Below are positions 1 to 9,884 of a DNA stretch of 64,000 nt, piece by piece (within the stretch, counting starts at the first letter, position 1; every line of letters starts with the position of its first letter). Made by a program: the position numbers and the translations under genes. The stretch comes from an uncultured Methanolobus sp. Its GTDB lineage: Archaea; Halobacteriota; Methanosarcinia; Methanosarcinales; Methanosarcinaceae. The notes beneath the pieces were generated by a model, which worked only from the letters and a program-made list of their open reading frames with translations, was not told the DNA's origin and did no database searches. The stretch spans positions 1,116,001 to 1,180,000 of the forward strand of contig NZ_OY762426.1 in NCBI RefSeq assembly GCF_963665675.1. Reading direction: 5' to 3'.

Positions 1-2673
1 GAAAACGTAGTTTCAGAAGGACTGTTCGCTGAAATGGAAAGTTCGCCTGACGGACTTTCTGAGCAGGAAGCACAGGAAAGATTAGCAAGCTACGGAAAAA
101 ACGAGCTGACCGAGCATGAGAAGACAACAGCTTTAAAAGTCTTTGCAGGACAATTTGTGAATCTTATTGTCTGGGTACTCATGGCTGCAGGCGTCATTTC
201 CCTGGTAATTGGGGAAACTATTGATTTCTGGGTAATTATGTTCACAATTGCTGTTGTGATCATACTGGGATTCATTCAGGAGTACAGGGCTGAAAAAGCC
301 ATGGAAGCGCTGAAAAGCATAGTTCAGCCTGAAACAACTGTGATAAGGGACAAACGTCTTCGAAAGATACTCACAGTCAATGTTGTTCCAGGGGATATTC
401 TTGTCCTTGAGACCGGCGATAAAGTTCCTGCTGATGCTTTGATCTTTGAGACAGTCGCCCTGAAGATAGATGAATCTGCCCTTACCGGCGAAAGTGTCCC
501 AGTGGGGAAGGTTGAAAATGAAAGCACGTTTGCCGGGACCCAGATCGTTCATGGAAAATGTAAAGCCCTTGTCACAGCCACCGGAATGAGCACAAAAATA
601 GGACAGATAGCAAGTCTTATCCAGACAAAAGATGAGGACACTCCGCTTCAGGTTAAGATCACAAAACTCTCCCTGACACTTGCATTCCTTGCTGTGCTCG
701 CATCCGGGATCACCTTTGCCATAGGACTTTACATAGGGGCTCCGTTTACCGATATGCTACTGATATCACTGGCACTTGCAGTAGCTGCGGTGCCGGAAGG
801 ACTGCCACTAACACTCACAATAACCCTCGCATACGGCATGAAGAAAATGGCAGGGCACAACGCCATTATCAGAAAAATGCTTGCAGTGGAAACACTCGGT
901 TCAACAACGATCATATGCACGGACAAAACGGGAACACTTACACGCAACGAAATGACGGTGGAAAAGCTGTTTGCCAGCGAAACCGAGCTTGAAGTTACAG
1001 GTTCGGGATACGTACCAAAAGGAGAGTTCCTGAAGCGTGGAAACAATGTCAATGTGAAGAATGATGTAACCTTACTTAATCTGCTCAGGGGAATTACCCT
1101 TTGCAACAATTCTGCTATTGAAAAGAAAGATGATAAATGGGAAGTTGTCGGTGACCCCACGGAGATAGCCCTGACAGTCGCAGCTGCAAAGGCCGACCTG
1201 TGGAAGGATGAACTGGATAAAGATTATGAGATGGCAGAAGAGATCGTGTTCACCTCGGAAAGAAAGATAATGACAACTATCCACAAGACTGGAATCGGAT
1301 ATACCTCATTTACAAAAGGCGCACCTGAATTTGTTTTGCCAGAGTGCAGTGTTATCGAAAAGAACGGAGAACGTTTTCCTCTCACCGAAAAGGACAGAGA
1401 GATCATACTTGACAAAAACCTGGAATTTGCAAGTTCTGCCTATCGCGTACTGGCCGTGGCCTGCAAGGAAGAGTCTGCCGGAGATGAAACTGATGGCTTT
1501 GAAAAGAACATGATATTCCTGGGTCTTGTTGCAATGATAGACCCTCCAAGGGAGGAAGCAAGAGAAGCTGTTGCAATGTGCAGAAAAGCCGGTATCAAAG
1601 TAATAATGATAACCGGAGATAACCAGGAAACTGCAAAGGCTATCGGAAGGAACATTGGACTTTTTGATGACAAAAAAGGTTGCGGCATTTATGAGGATGA
1701 GAAACTCCTTCGCATAGCAGAGGACTGTGCGGTAACAGGTGATGAGCTTGAAGAGCTCAACGATGAGGAGTTTGACATTATTGCTGAGAACATAAACGTT
1801 TACGCCAGGACGATGCCGGAACAGAAACTCAGGATAGTAAATGCACTCCAGAAGAAAGGACATATCGTTGCCATGACAGGAGACGGTGTGAACGATGCAC
1901 CGGCTCTTAAAAAAGCTGACATTGGCATTGCAATGGGGATCAAAGGAACTGACGTTGCAAAAGAATCCAGTGTCATGATACTTCAGGATGATAATTTTGC
2001 AAGCATTGTAGAAGCTGTTCGTGGCGGCAGGACCATTTACAATAATATCGAGAAATTCATAACTTACCTGATATCAAGGAACCTTATGCTGGTAATCCTG
2101 ATCATGGCAGGAATCAGCCTGCTTGGATTTGAGCTCATACCACTGCTTGCCCTGCAGATATTGTTCATCAACATGTTCAATGAGATCATACCTGCTGTGT
2201 CCTTGGGACTTGATCCGGCAACAGACGGAATAATGTCAAAGCCTCCCAGAGACCCGAAGGAAAATTTCCTCAAGAAGCGTAATCTCTTCCTGGTGATAAC
2301 ACTGGCACTTGCAATGGGAATTGCGTCTTTCCTTGTATTCGCCATGAACGATCCGGCATCAGACACAACCATGGCAAGGACTCTTACGTTCGCCACAGTT
2401 GTGAGCATGATACTATTCATTCCACTGGCATTCAGGTCACTTGAGAAATCACTATTCTCCATAGGGGTTTTCAGTAACCGCCTTATGATTGCAGGAGTAA
2501 CAGCTACGTTCTTTGCAACCATGTCAGTCATGTATATACCAAAACTGAATTCAGCATTCGGATTGATTGCTCTCTCGCCTTCGGAATGGATTGTGCCTGT
2601 GGCTGTGGCCTTTGTAACATTCCTCTTTGCAGAAGGGCTGAAATTGCTTACCCCGGCAGCTGGAAAAAAGTAG
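1..2673 (+). CDS. Cation-transporting P-type ATPase (P2-like), 5' partial
   Basis: Membrane pump that couples ATP hydrolysis to cation movement. From the first ATG (34) the protein is 879 residues, but the frame is open back to base 1 and the upstream codons read like the usual N-terminal actuator region, so the true start is probably outside the window. Visible landmarks, numbered from ATG 34, are TGES at 151-154 (actuator), DKTGTLT with phosphorylated Asp297, TGDGVNDAP at 615-623 (hinge), and a VPEGLP fourth membrane helix typical of P2 pumps. In helices 5 and 6 the calcium-site Glu of SERCA is Leu (SRNLMLV) and the Asp is Glu (NMFNEIIPA), so the transported ion is uncertain. The gene ends in TAG; the next in-frame stop is ten codons on. 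Confidence 0.93.
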   Translation, partial: ENVVSEGLFAEMESSPDGLSEQEAQERLASYGKNELTEHEKTTALKVFAGQFVNLIVWVLMAAGVISLVIGETIDFWVIMFTIAVVIILGFIQEYRAEKAMEALKSIVQPETTVIRDKRLRKILTVNVVPGDILVLETGDKVPADALIFETVALKIDESALTGESVPVGKVENESTFAGTQIVHGKCKALVTATGMSTKIGQIASLIQTKDEDTPLQVKITKLSLTLAFLAVLASGITFAIGLYIGAPFTDMLLISLALAVAAVPEGLPLTLTITLAYGMKKMAGHNAIIRKMLAVETLGSTTIICTDKTGTLTRNEMTVEKLFASETELEVTGSGYVPKGEFLKRGNNVNVKNDVTLLNLLRGITLCNNSAIEKKDDKWEVVGDPTEIALTVAAAKADLWKDELDKDYEMAEEIVFTSERKIMTTIHKTGIGYTSFTKGAPEFVLPECSVIEKNGERFPLTEKDREIILDKNLEFASSAYRVLAVACKEESAGDETDGFEKNMIFLGLVAMIDPPREEAREAVAMCRKAGIKVIMITGDNQETAKAIGRNIGLFDDKKGCGIYEDEKLLRIAEDCAVTGDELEELNDEEFDIIAENINVYARTMPEQKLRIVNALQKKGHIVAMTGDGVNDAPALKKADIGIAMGIKGTDVAKESSVMILQDDNFASIVEAVRGGRTIYNNIEKFITYLISRNLMLVILIMAGISLLGFELIPLLALQILFINMFNEIIPAVSLGLDPATDGIMSKPPRDPKENFLKKRNLFLVITLALAMGIASFLVFAMNDPASDTTMARTLTFATVVSMILFIPLAFRSLEKSLFSIGVFSNRLMIAGVTATFFATMSVMYIPKLNSAFGLIALSPSEWIVPVAVAFVTFLFAEGLKLLTPAAGKK

Positions 2674-2794
2674 GAAGATGACGATAAAGAAAATCAAAAG
2701 TAACACGAAACAGATGATTATCTTTGTATTCACCAGCATAGTAATATAATAATGTATTTATATTTCAGTGCCTATTACTAACTGGTGATAGCTT

Positions 2795-3202
2795 ATGGCG
2801 CTTATTACATGGACAGACAAGTATAGCATCCAGATTAAAGAAATCGATGACCAGCACAAAGTCCTGGTGGGTATGATCAACGACCTCCATGATGCAATGA
2901 AAAATGCAAAGAGCAGGGAAGTTTCTATTGATATTATCAATAAGATGGCAGAGTATACGAAATTCCATTTCACAACTGAAGAAAAGTATATGAAGCGCTT
3001 TGCATACCCGGACTATGAAGAACATAAAATGGAGCATGAGAAGTTTGTGGAAAAAGTCCTCTCTTTTAAGAAAGAATATGAAAATGAGAAAGCAGGGATC
3101 AGTTACGAAATACTTAACTTCCTTAAAGACTGGCTTGTAGGTCACATACAGCTTACTGATAAAAAGTATGCATCTCTTTTCATAGAAAAAGGTCTTAAAT
3201 AG
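2795..3202 (+). CDS. Bacteriohemerythrin
   Basis: Single-domain hemerythrin of 135 residues, a four-helix bundle with a non-heme diiron site that binds oxygen reversibly. All seven canonical ligands are present: His21, His58, Glu62, His77, His81, His117 and Asp122. Length and spacing match bacterial hemerythrins. In an anaerobe the likely role is oxygen scavenging or sensing, which is an inference. It stands alone, with a terminator-like hairpin around its TAG stop. Confidence 0.93.
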   Translation: MALITWTDKYSIQIKEIDDQHKVLVGMINDLHDAMKNAKSREVSIDIINKMAEYTKFHFTTEEKYMKRFAYPDYEEHKMEHEKFVEKVLSFKKEYENEKAGISYEILNFLKDWLVGHIQLTDKKYASLFIEKGLK

Positions 3203-3214
3203 ACCTTCTTTTTT
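3189..3214 (+). terminator. Hairpin spanning the hemerythrin stop codon, then a T run
   Basis: AAGGTCT (3189-3195) pairs perfectly with AGACCTT (3201-3207) around a 5-nt loop, followed by six T. The TAG stop (3200-3202) sits at the loop/right-arm junction. Probable 3' end signal of the hemerythrin mRNA. Confidence 0.6.
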
Positions 3215-3277
3215 ACAGTTGATTTGCCTGTCCGTAGTCAAAACATATTAATTGCTTAAACCTAATTAACCAAAAGA

Positions 3278-3637
3278 ATGACAGATCAGAAAATAGACAT
3301 AATTCAGGAACCTTACATCCTTCCGGATGCAGCATCACAAAAAGTTCACGCTGTCATGAAGGAGAACGTGGATAACCTTGTATCTCTTTTCAAAGTACTG
3401 TCCGATCCTGTCAGAATACGAATCCTTAAAGCACTTCAGGTCAGCGAGCTATGTGTATGTGTGCTTGTTGAGATCACAGACTACAAACACTCTGCACTGT
3501 CATATCACCTGAAACTCCTGAAGGACGCAGGTCTTGTGGATTCAAGAAGAGATAAGAATTTTCAGATATACCATCTCACGGAGACGGGAGATAAATTGCT
3601 GAGGAGCATTGACTCCTCATTTAAAAAAGGAATATAA
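3278..3637 (+). CDS. ArsR/SmtB-family metal-responsive repressor
   Basis: Winged-helix regulator of 119 residues. The motif ELCVCVL (Cys59, Cys61) is the alpha-3 metal-binding signature of ArsR/CadC-type sensors, followed by the recognition helix (HSALSYHLKLLKDAGLV). It should therefore release DNA on binding arsenite, antimonite or a soft metal; the inducer is inferred from the motif only. No arsenic gene adjoins it; the upstream neighbour is hemerythrin and nikR converges on it from the other strand. Confidence 0.88.
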   Translation: MTDQKIDIIQEPYILPDAASQKVHAVMKENVDNLVSLFKVLSDPVRIRILKALQVSELCVCVLVEITDYKHSALSYHLKLLKDAGLVDSRRDKNFQIYHLTETGDKLLRSIDSSFKKGI

Positions 3638-3640
3638 GTT

Positions 3641-4063
3641 TTACAGCTTCTCTGTAGGGAGCGCCGTATTAAGCTTGACGTAATTGACACCTTTAAGTGC
3701 CATTGTCCTTTCTGCAACTGCTTTTACTTCTTCACCCTCACCATCAAGTATAATGACCTCAAGACAGTTATCATGGTCCAGATGAATGTGGACAGAAGAC
3801 TTAATAATATGCGAGTAATCATGCTGTATCTCAGTGAGAGCGCTTGAAAGGCCACGCTTGGTATGGTCGTAGATCAAAGTGATAGTACCGACACGCCTTC
3901 CCTTTACGTCACTCATCCACTCATAGTGAGTTATATAGTTCCTGATAGAATCCCTGATACCCTCAGAGCGGGATGAATATCCCCTTTGTTCGATGATAGT
4001 ATCAAATTTAGTCAGAAGGTTTTCGGGAAGTGATACCCCTATACGCATTAGTTCCTGTTCCAT
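3641..4063 (-). CDS. nikR: Nickel-responsive regulator NikR
   Basis: Ribbon-helix-helix repressor with a C-terminal ACT-like nickel domain, 140 residues. Numbering from the chosen start, His81, His92, His94 and Cys100 reproduce the spacing of the E. coli NikR nickel ligands (His76, His87, His89, Cys95). I chose the ATG at 4063 rather than the one at 4090 because AGGTGA lies five bases before it and the protein then begins with the usual RHH strand. It is divergent from purC. The shared spacer carries repeated TAGTAC hexamers that could be its own operator. Likely targets in the window are nicO or cbiMNQO (inference). Confidence 0.93.
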   Translation of the reverse strand: MEQELMRIGVSLPENLLTKFDTIIEQRGYSSRSEGIRDSIRNYITHYEWMSDVKGRRVGTITLIYDHTKRGLSSALTEIQHDYSHIIKSSVHIHLDHDNCLEVIILDGEGEEVKAVAERTMALKGVNYVKLNTALPTEKL

Positions 4064-4111
4064 ATGATTCACCTGTATAACAAAACGCAATAAACAATGT
4101 AATTATCATTT

Positions 4112-4159
4112 TAGTACTATAATAACATTTAGTATGCGGTAATAGTACATAAATAGTAC
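4112..4159. promoter_or_regulatory. Repeated TAGTAC hexamers between nikR and purC, candidate NikR operator
   Basis: TAGTACTA (4112-4119, itself a palindrome), TAGTAT (4130-4135), TAGTAC (4143-4148) and TAGTAC (4154-4159) lie in under 50 bp of the divergent spacer. GTACTA (4114-4119) and TAGTAC (4143-4148) form an inverted pair 23 bp apart. A TATA-like tract (4171-4180, TATAAATAAT) for purC follows. NikR operators are inverted half-sites, so autoregulation is plausible but unproven. Confidence 0.4.
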
Positions 4160-4236
4160 ACTAATTAAGATATAAATAATTATAGAACATCTATATAATA
4201 AATAATGAACAATCTCACTGATAAAGGATGATGAAG

Positions 4237-4950
4237 ATGAAAAAAGAAGAATTATACTCAGGAAAAGCAAAGACCATCTACAAGACAGATGATCCGGACA
4301 AACTTATTTCGGAATTCAGAGACAGTCTTACGGCATTTGATGGAAAAAAGAAGAGCGAGGCAAAGAATAAAGGGTATTACAATGCCCAGATATCTAAGAA
4401 GCTCTTTGAGATGCTTGAAGAGAAAGGAATTCCAACACACTATATTGGAATGGAAACTGACAATGAAATGCTCGTCCGTGCTGTAGAGATCATACCGATA
4501 GAAGTAATCCCAAGGAACATTGCCGCAGGTTCTATCACCCGTAAATATCCTATCGAGGAAGGAACTGTTTTTAAGATGCCTGTACTTGTTATGGATTACA
4601 AAAGTGACGAACACGGCGACCCAATGATGAATGAGGACATAGCTGTTGCAATGGGAATTGCGACCTATGAGGAGATAGCACAGATACGCGAAATGGCACT
4701 TAAGATCAATGAAATACTGAAGAGCTACCTTGATGAGAAAGGATTTCTGCTTCCTGACTTCAAACTTGAGTTTGGCAGGGTGGGTGGCAGGATCGTCGTT
4801 GCCGATGAGATATCATGTGACACATGCCGCCTCTGGGACAAGAGTACAGGCCAGTCAATGGACAAGGATATTTTCCGCTTTGACAAGGGAGACCTTTCAA
4901 AAGCATACGAAGAAGTGGCAAAGCGTATAGTGCCTGAGATATTCGAGTAA
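4237..4950 (+). CDS. purC: Phosphoribosylaminoimidazole-succinocarboxamide synthase
   Basis: SAICAR synthetase of purine biosynthesis: joins aspartate to CAIR using ATP. Family signatures are visible: the N-terminal YSGKAKTIY strand, the [11 protein letters not shown] segment, [15 protein letters not shown], and the C-terminal [13 protein letters not shown] block. ATGs at 4228, 4231 and 4237 are all in frame; AAGGA (4224-4228) sits eight bases before 4237, and starting there gives [10 protein letters not shown] as in relatives, 237 residues. It is followed 21 bp later by an FAD oxidoreductase gene on the same strand. Confidence 0.96.
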   Translation: MKKEELYSGKAKTIYKTDDPDKLISEFRDSLTAFDGKKKSEAKNKGYYNAQISKKLFEMLEEKGIPTHYIGMETDNEMLVRAVEIIPIEVIPRNIAAGSITRKYPIEEGTVFKMPVLVMDYKSDEHGDPMMNEDIAVAMGIATYEEIAQIREMALKINEILKSYLDEKGFLLPDFKLEFGRVGGRIVVADEISCDTCRLWDKSTGQSMDKDIFRFDKGDLSKAYEEVAKRIVPEIFE

Positions 4951-4971
4951 AACATATCGTAATGAGGGGAA

Positions 4972-6423
4972 ATGATGGAAGATTACGATGTGATAGTTGT
5001 AGGTGCCGGAATAAGCGGACTCTTATCCGCACTCACACTTTCAAAACATGGAAATAAAGTACTGGTTCTTGAAAAAAGCAAATTTATAGGCGGCAACTGC
5101 AATAGCTACATGGTTGATGGTTTCCAGGTAGATACAGGCGCTCACGCCATTACACATCTTGAAGTAGGCCCCCTCAGGCGGCTTATGGATAATTATTTTG
5201 ATTATATACCAGTCTTTGAGGAATATGGTCACTACTATGTGAGAACAGAAAATCATTTCATGAAAGTACCGTCCAATGTAAAGGAATTCGTAACATTTGA
5301 TGTGCTTCCACGGAAAGACAGAATTGTCCTGACACAGGCAATTACCAAAGCACTTACATTATCAACATTTGGAACTGATCTGTCCAAGGAATCAGTATAT
5401 GAGTTTATGCCAACAAACCTGACAGCAGATACGTATGATTTCATAGACACCATCTGCCACTTCCTGTCGGGCAAAGACATGAAACAGACATCTGCCCAGA
5501 GAATACTTGCCGGAAGTAGTTTTGTAAGGGACAGTGTTCCTGAGGAGCAACTGGAGAACATACTGAAGCACAACGAGAAAATGATTCCTGAACCGGTGCC
5601 AAAATCAATTCTTCCACCAAACCTGCATGTTTCCCTGCAGGCAAAAATGAACAAAGTATCCAATCCTTTTACATCACTTGGAAGACTGGCTACCAATAAA
5701 GTGAATTATTCGCAAGGCTATCCGAGGAAGGGATTAAAAGCTATACTCAACGCCGTTTTATTCTCTCTGCCAAACACAGTCGAAATCAAGACAAGCTGTG
5801 AAGTGAAGAAGATAATCACAGAAAGAGGGAAAGTAATTGGCGTTGAAGCTGATGAAATATACAGAGCTGACAAGGTAATCCATACGGGATTTGTCACTGA
5901 CCTGCCGCATATGATAGAGAGCCTTCCAAATACCTATATCCAGGACCTGAAGAGAGTTGCACACACAAAGAGCCTGACCGTATGGACAGGGCTTGACTCC
6001 GTTATGAAAGAATTCAACTACATTGGCTCTGAGATATGGTTCAAGGATTCCCCATACTGGGCAATGCCAGTAAGTAACTATGATACCTCTCTGGCACCCA
6101 AGGGTAAACAGCTTGTAGGATTCACATTCATCATCAGCGATGACAGGAATGAAGAATCACAGATTAAAAACGCATATGACACAATATACAATGCAATTCC
6201 AGGGATTGAAGATCACATTGAAATGACACACAATCAGATAACAATTCCTGAAAAGGCCGCGGTTACCATTGACGGCTATTTCGCAGATGTCAGGACACCT
6301 ATTAATGGACTTTATACGGCAGGAACTGATACTGATAAAAGAAGTATGGGCGTAACCCGTGCAGCTTATTCTGTTGTGGAATTGCTGAAAAAGATGAATG
6401 AAGACAACTGTCTCCACAAATAA
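4972..6423 (+). CDS. FAD-dependent oxidoreductase (phytoene desaturase/amine oxidase fold)
   Basis: Protein of 483 residues with an N-terminal Rossmann dinucleotide motif (VVGAGISG, about residues 9-16) and the following acidic strand end (VLEK). A C-terminal FAD-binding block (LYTAGTDTDKRSMGVTRAA) closes the domain. The overall plan is that of the CrtI/protoporphyrinogen-oxidase superfamily: carotenoid or polyprenyl desaturases, isomerases or saturases. Substrate cannot be read from sequence; a polyprenyl lipid is a reasonable guess in an archaeon. ATG 4975 is an equally good start with better spacing from GAGGGG. Convergent with the DUF47 gene. Confidence 0.85.
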   Translation: MMEDYDVIVVGAGISGLLSALTLSKHGNKVLVLEKSKFIGGNCNSYMVDGFQVDTGAHAITHLEVGPLRRLMDNYFDYIPVFEEYGHYYVRTENHFMKVPSNVKEFVTFDVLPRKDRIVLTQAITKALTLSTFGTDLSKESVYEFMPTNLTADTYDFIDTICHFLSGKDMKQTSAQRILAGSSFVRDSVPEEQLENILKHNEKMIPEPVPKSILPPNLHVSLQAKMNKVSNPFTSLGRLATNKVNYSQGYPRKGLKAILNAVLFSLPNTVEIKTSCEVKKIITERGKVIGVEADEIYRADKVIHTGFVTDLPHMIESLPNTYIQDLKRVAHTKSLTVWTGLDSVMKEFNYIGSEIWFKDSPYWAMPVSNYDTSLAPKGKQLVGFTFIISDDRNEESQIKNAYDTIYNAIPGIEDHIEMTHNQITIPEKAAVTIDGYFADVRTPINGLYTAGTDTDKRSMGVTRAAYSVVELLKKMNEDNCLHK

Positions 6424-6434
6424 GTATTAACGAA

Positions 6435-6456
6435 TGAGAAGGTGATTACCTTCTCA
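6435..6456. terminator. Perfect 9-bp hairpin at the DUF47 stop codon, between convergent genes
   Basis: TGAGAAGGT (6435-6443) pairs with ACCTTCTCA (6448-6456) across the loop GATT. The stop codon of the minus-strand DUF47 gene (6446-6448) falls in the loop. It may serve both convergent transcripts. Confidence 0.55.
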
Positions 6457-7138
6457 GGACCATTGTCCTTAATCTGTCAGCTGCATGCTCAGCTTTGTCT
6501 GCAATGTCGCCTATGCCCCTGACAAGACGGGAAAGATGATAGACACCCAGTGCACCTATAGCATCCTCATTACTGAATATCTGTTTTATCAGGGCCTTTT
6601 CAATGATATCAACCTGATGTTCCATTTCCTCAACTTTAGTCACAAGGACAAGAGTATCTTCAACATCCCTTTTGCTGAAAGACGTTTCAAGAAGTTCACC
6701 CAATGTTGCTACAAGACCTTCATATAACTCCACTGTTTCAAGAGTCTTTTTCATGAGAACACAAAAGCCATCACGGATCTCATCAGGTGCTTCGAATTTC
6801 CTCACCGTGAGCCAGAAAGCAACTTCCTGGGAGTTATCAGAGATAGAATCCTGTGGTTTCAGGAAATTAAGCAGGTCATTGGCATGTACGGGAAGCATAA
6901 TAGAAGATGATAGTTCTGAACGGATAGTCTGTTTGATGACATCTGCCTCATGTTCTATTACATCGATCTCCCGGTTCAAAGCTTCGACTTTTTCCATGTC
7001 ACCATTGCAATAAGCCTGCAGAGACTCATTGAGCTTTCTGGCACAATCTCCGCCTTTATTGGCATGCATTACAAGAGGTTTGAACGGAGAACTTGCAAAT
7101 ACATTCAATACGGAACGAATATACTCTTTTTTAATCAT
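6446..7138 (-). CDS. DUF47 (PhoU-like) phosphate-transport accessory protein
   Basis: All-helical protein of 230 residues of the TIGR00153/DUF47 family, related to PhoU, which forms metal-bridged helical bundles. It contains the repeated E-x3-D/H pattern of such bundles (for example EVIEHEAD and VEEMEHQVD). Its ATG overlaps the stop of the upstream PiT phosphate transporter by four bases, so the two are translationally coupled. It is expected to be a cytoplasmic modulator of that low-affinity phosphate carrier. Confidence 0.9.
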   Translation of the reverse strand: MIKKEYIRSVLNVFASSPFKPLVMHANKGGDCARKLNESLQAYCNGDMEKVEALNREIDVIEHEADVIKQTIRSELSSSIMLPVHANDLLNFLKPQDSISDNSQEVAFWLTVRKFEAPDEIRDGFCVLMKKTLETVELYEGLVATLGELLETSFSKRDVEDTLVLVTKVEEMEHQVDIIEKALIKQIFSNEDAIGALGVYHLSRLVRGIGDIADKAEHAADRLRTMVLRR

Positions 7139-8178
7139 ATTCCAACTCCCAGCAGTCCCGCAAATATCAGTGCAGATGTAAGGGCTGCCACGGGTACGGT
7201 AACTATCCAGGAAACAATTATCTTTCCGATGACACTTAAATCAACCGCTGCAAGACCGCCTGCAAGGCCTACACCGATTACCGAACCTACAAGAGTGTGT
7301 GTGGTTGATATTGGTAAAGAACTGTAACTATGAAGCACAACTACCGAAGCTGTTGCAAATTCTGCTGAAAAACCACGGGTAGGAGTAAGTTCTGTAATCC
7401 TGGTTCCGATTGTTTCGATCACACGATATCCCCAGGTAGCCAGTCCGACAACCATTCCAAGACCTCCAAGAGCCATTACCCAGAGAGGAATTCCAATATC
7501 CACAATGTCCATTGAATTAAGACCTGCGTAAATAGGACCCACTGCATTTGCCACATCATTGGAACCATGTGCAAAAGCAATATAACAGGCAGTCATTGTC
7601 TGTAATAGCACAAATTTCTTTTCGATACTGTAAGGGTCATCGGTCTTCTGGAGTATGAAATATCTGATAAGAGTGAATATGATATAAGCAAGTAATGCCC
7701 CAAGGAGAGGCGATACAAGCCAGCTTCCGACAATTTTTCCCAGAACAGCCCATTTGATCTCGCCATAACCAATTATCCCGTTATAAGCTGCCATCAATCC
7801 AAAACCAAGAACAGCTCCAACTATCGAGTGAGTTGTGGATACCGGCAGGTTATAAAAGGTGGCAAGAGTGATCCAGAAACCGGCTGCAAGAATGGCTGCA
7901 AGCATACCTGTCGCCACAAGATGAGGATCTATTATGTTAATGGAATCAATCGGAACGATTCCTTTGGCGATGGTTGAAGTTACCCTTTTTCCAAAAAGCA
8001 CAGCGCCTCCGAACTCAAAAATACCTGCGATGATAATTACCTGTTTTATAGACAACGCACCGCTGCCTACTGACGTTCCCATAGCATTTGCAAGATCGTT
8101 GGCACCGATATTCCATGCCATATACAGACCTGCTGCAAGCAGTAACAATACGAGAGGATCAAAAAGACTCATCGACAA
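7135..8178 (-). CDS. pit: PiT-family inorganic phosphate transporter
   Basis: Integral membrane symporter of 347 residues with about ten hydrophobic segments. The two inverted-repeat signatures of the PiT family are clear: [17 protein letters not shown] near the N terminus and [14 protein letters not shown] in the second half. It imports phosphate, probably with a cation. Four-base overlap with the downstream DUF47 gene marks a two-gene operon. Confidence 0.95.
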   Translation of the reverse strand: MSMSLFDPLVLLLLAAGLYMAWNIGANDLANAMGTSVGSGALSIKQVIIIAGIFEFGGAVLFGKRVTSTIAKGIVPIDSINIIDPHLVATGMLAAILAAGFWITLATFYNLPVSTTHSIVGAVLGFGLMAAYNGIIGYGEIKWAVLGKIVGSWLVSPLLGALLAYIIFTLIRYFILQKTDDPYSIEKKFVLLQTMTACYIAFAHGSNDVANAVGPIYAGLNSMDIVDIGIPLWVMALGGLGMVVGLATWGYRVIETIGTRITELTPTRGFSAEFATASVVVLHSYSSLPISTTHTLVGSVIGVGLAGGLAAVDLSVIGKIIVSWIVTVPVAALTSALIFAGLLGVGI

Positions 8179-8277
8179 TAATCTCCACTATATAGATTTT
8201 GTATGGCAAAGTAGAGACAAGGACATAAAGATGTCTACTATAAACTATATACGCCTATATTGAATATATAGCAAAAT

Positions 8278-9501
8278 TCAGAAGAATGAATCCAGAGTTC
8301 TCTGGAAACGAACATCAGGAAGCATAACTGCTTTAGACATCCATTCTGAAGCACCTGTCTGCAACCTGCCGGAAATACCAGCAAGTGCCTGTTCTACAGA
8401 GCCGAACTTTTCAGGTCCCCTGCTGAAAGCTTCCCGCACACCTTCCCTGACAACCCAAACCCCAAGCGGAGCCCAGTATTCAGGACGAATCTCCCTTACT
8501 ATGAAAATGGTAGCCTGCCTGCGAACAGATTTCAGATATTCGAGGGCACCAAGCCGGGCTGCATAATAACCGCCTGCGAGATTGGAATACTTAGTCTTTC
8601 CTCCAAAGCCTTCGTGATCTGCTTCTATCCACGTGTTGCCACCTGACCAGACCGTACGGGGCATCCATACTTCTATCAGTTCAAAAGAGAACATGCGAGG
8701 GATAAGAATGATCTCAAAATGGTTACCAAAAACGCCGCCACTGAAAACAGTTACTTCACTTAACTGCTGGTAGTCCCTTATCTCAGTAAGGAGGTCCTTT
8801 CCCACCATATCATCAACTGCTGTTATGGACCAGCGTGTAGGAACAAGCTTTCTTTCCTGACCCAAAAGACCGATTGAAAGCAGACGCGATATATGTTCAG
8901 CCGGGACACTTCCATCCCATAACTCGGATATTACATCCTTTGCCAGTGCATCGTCATCATAGACAAGATAATCAACTTTCTTTGGAACCTTCGGATTATC
9001 CGTTATGTCAAATTTCTTAAGATCACCAGAAGGACCCATCGGAGTCAGTACATTATCAAATTTCAATTTGTTACTGATTGGTTTATTGAACCATGCTTCA
9101 GTATCAACCGGTTTTTTTGAAAGGGAAAGCTCCTGGGATTTTTCAATTAACGGATTGTCAGGCATCCGGGCTTTCTTTACATTAATTCCGGTATTTGCCC
9201 TCACAAGCTGGGAACGTGACGATATCACCTCCTGAATATCCATTTTCAGCAATGATTTGGGATCTTCAAGCTGCATTGCATCGTCGCCGCAAAGTTGCGG
9301 AGGAATCATAGGACCTGCCATCACATTCGGGTAGTTATACCTTCCAACAAAAACAGAAGGAGGGGATGCTCCAAATATAGATATCTCTCCCGAGGATTTA
9401 GAAACAACTGATTCAATGGATTTGAATTTCTCAAGAATTGGACAGTATGGCCTTCCACAAAGGCCTTTGCCCTTACATTTTATGCAAAGATCAGGAGTCA
9501 A
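8278..9501 (-). CDS. nreA: NreA-type archaeal DNA repair protein with PCNA-binding tail
   Basis: Nre family protein of 407 residues. The N terminus has a zinc-knuckle, Cys6-x2-Cys9-x5-Cys15-x4-Cys20. The last eight residues, QRTLDSFF, are a PIP box (Q-x2-L-x2-F-F) that docks on PCNA. Nre proteins are known from Archaeoglobus to act with UvrABC in repair of interstrand-crosslink damage through PCNA. It overlaps the upstream HTH gene by 11 bp, and both follow iscS-iscU, so repair and iron-sulfur assembly may be co-transcribed here. Confidence 0.93.
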   Translation of the reverse strand: MTPDLCIKCKGKGLCGRPYCPILEKFKSIESVVSKSSGEISIFGASPPSVFVGRYNYPNVMAGPMIPPQLCGDDAMQLEDPKSLLKMDIQEVISSRSQLVRANTGINVKKARMPDNPLIEKSQELSLSKKPVDTEAWFNKPISNKLKFDNVLTPMGPSGDLKKFDITDNPKVPKKVDYLVYDDDALAKDVISELWDGSVPAEHISRLLSIGLLGQERKLVPTRWSITAVDDMVGKDLLTEIRDYQQLSEVTVFSGGVFGNHFEIILIPRMFSFELIEVWMPRTVWSGGNTWIEADHEGFGGKTKYSNLAGGYYAARLGALEYLKSVRRQATIFIVREIRPEYWAPLGVWVVREGVREAFSRGPEKFGSVEQALAGISGRLQTGASEWMSKAVMLPDVRFQRTLDSFF

Positions 9502-9859
9502 TTACTTCGCTGTCTCCGCAAAGAATACAATATCCGGCATCCGGTTCATTCTTGTCCAGCCAGCCGGAGCGCTGAACGAACTTACACACGTTGCACATAC
9601 CGGCAACCTGTTCACGGGAACTCATACCCTCAAGAAGTCTTGCAGCAAATCTCTGGATCTCCTCCTGGGCCTCCCCGGAAAAGTCAACCTCTGCACCTCT
9701 TTTGTCATTGAGATACTGGGATACGGCAGCTCTTGAAAGTTCAAGAACCTCTGCAACTTCCTGCTGGTTCTTCCCGTGCTCCCATATCATACATCTTGCA
9801 AGTTCTGCACGTATGGCAGGCAATACACGCTGGACCATGATCTCACATGTTGTTTTCAC
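9491..9859 (-). CDS. HTH transcriptional regulator with C-terminal Cys cluster
   Basis: Protein of 122 residues of an archaeal predicted-regulator family. An N-terminal helix-turn-helix (NQQEVAEVLELSRAAVSQYL, about residues 31-50) is followed by a helical linker and a Cys-rich tail. The tail has CNVC and, further on, CILC, four cysteines able to hold zinc or an iron-sulfur cluster. Because it sits directly behind iscS-iscU, a cluster-sensing regulator of the operon is an attractive but untested idea. It starts 25 bp after iscU and overlaps nreA by 11 bp. Confidence 0.8.
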   Translation of the reverse strand: MKTTCEIMVQRVLPAIRAELARCMIWEHGKNQQEVAEVLELSRAAVSQYLNDKRGAEVDFSGEAQEEIQRFAARLLEGMSSREQVAGMCNVCKFVQRSGWLDKNEPDAGYCILCGDSEVIDS

Positions 9860-9884
9860 AGAAAGTCACCTTTTTTCTTTTTCA

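Noticed and set aside
2687..2758. Short frame MTIKKIKSNTKQ... after the P-type ATPase
   Set aside because: Only 23 codons; the Shine-Dalgarno abuts the ATG and there is no coding character.
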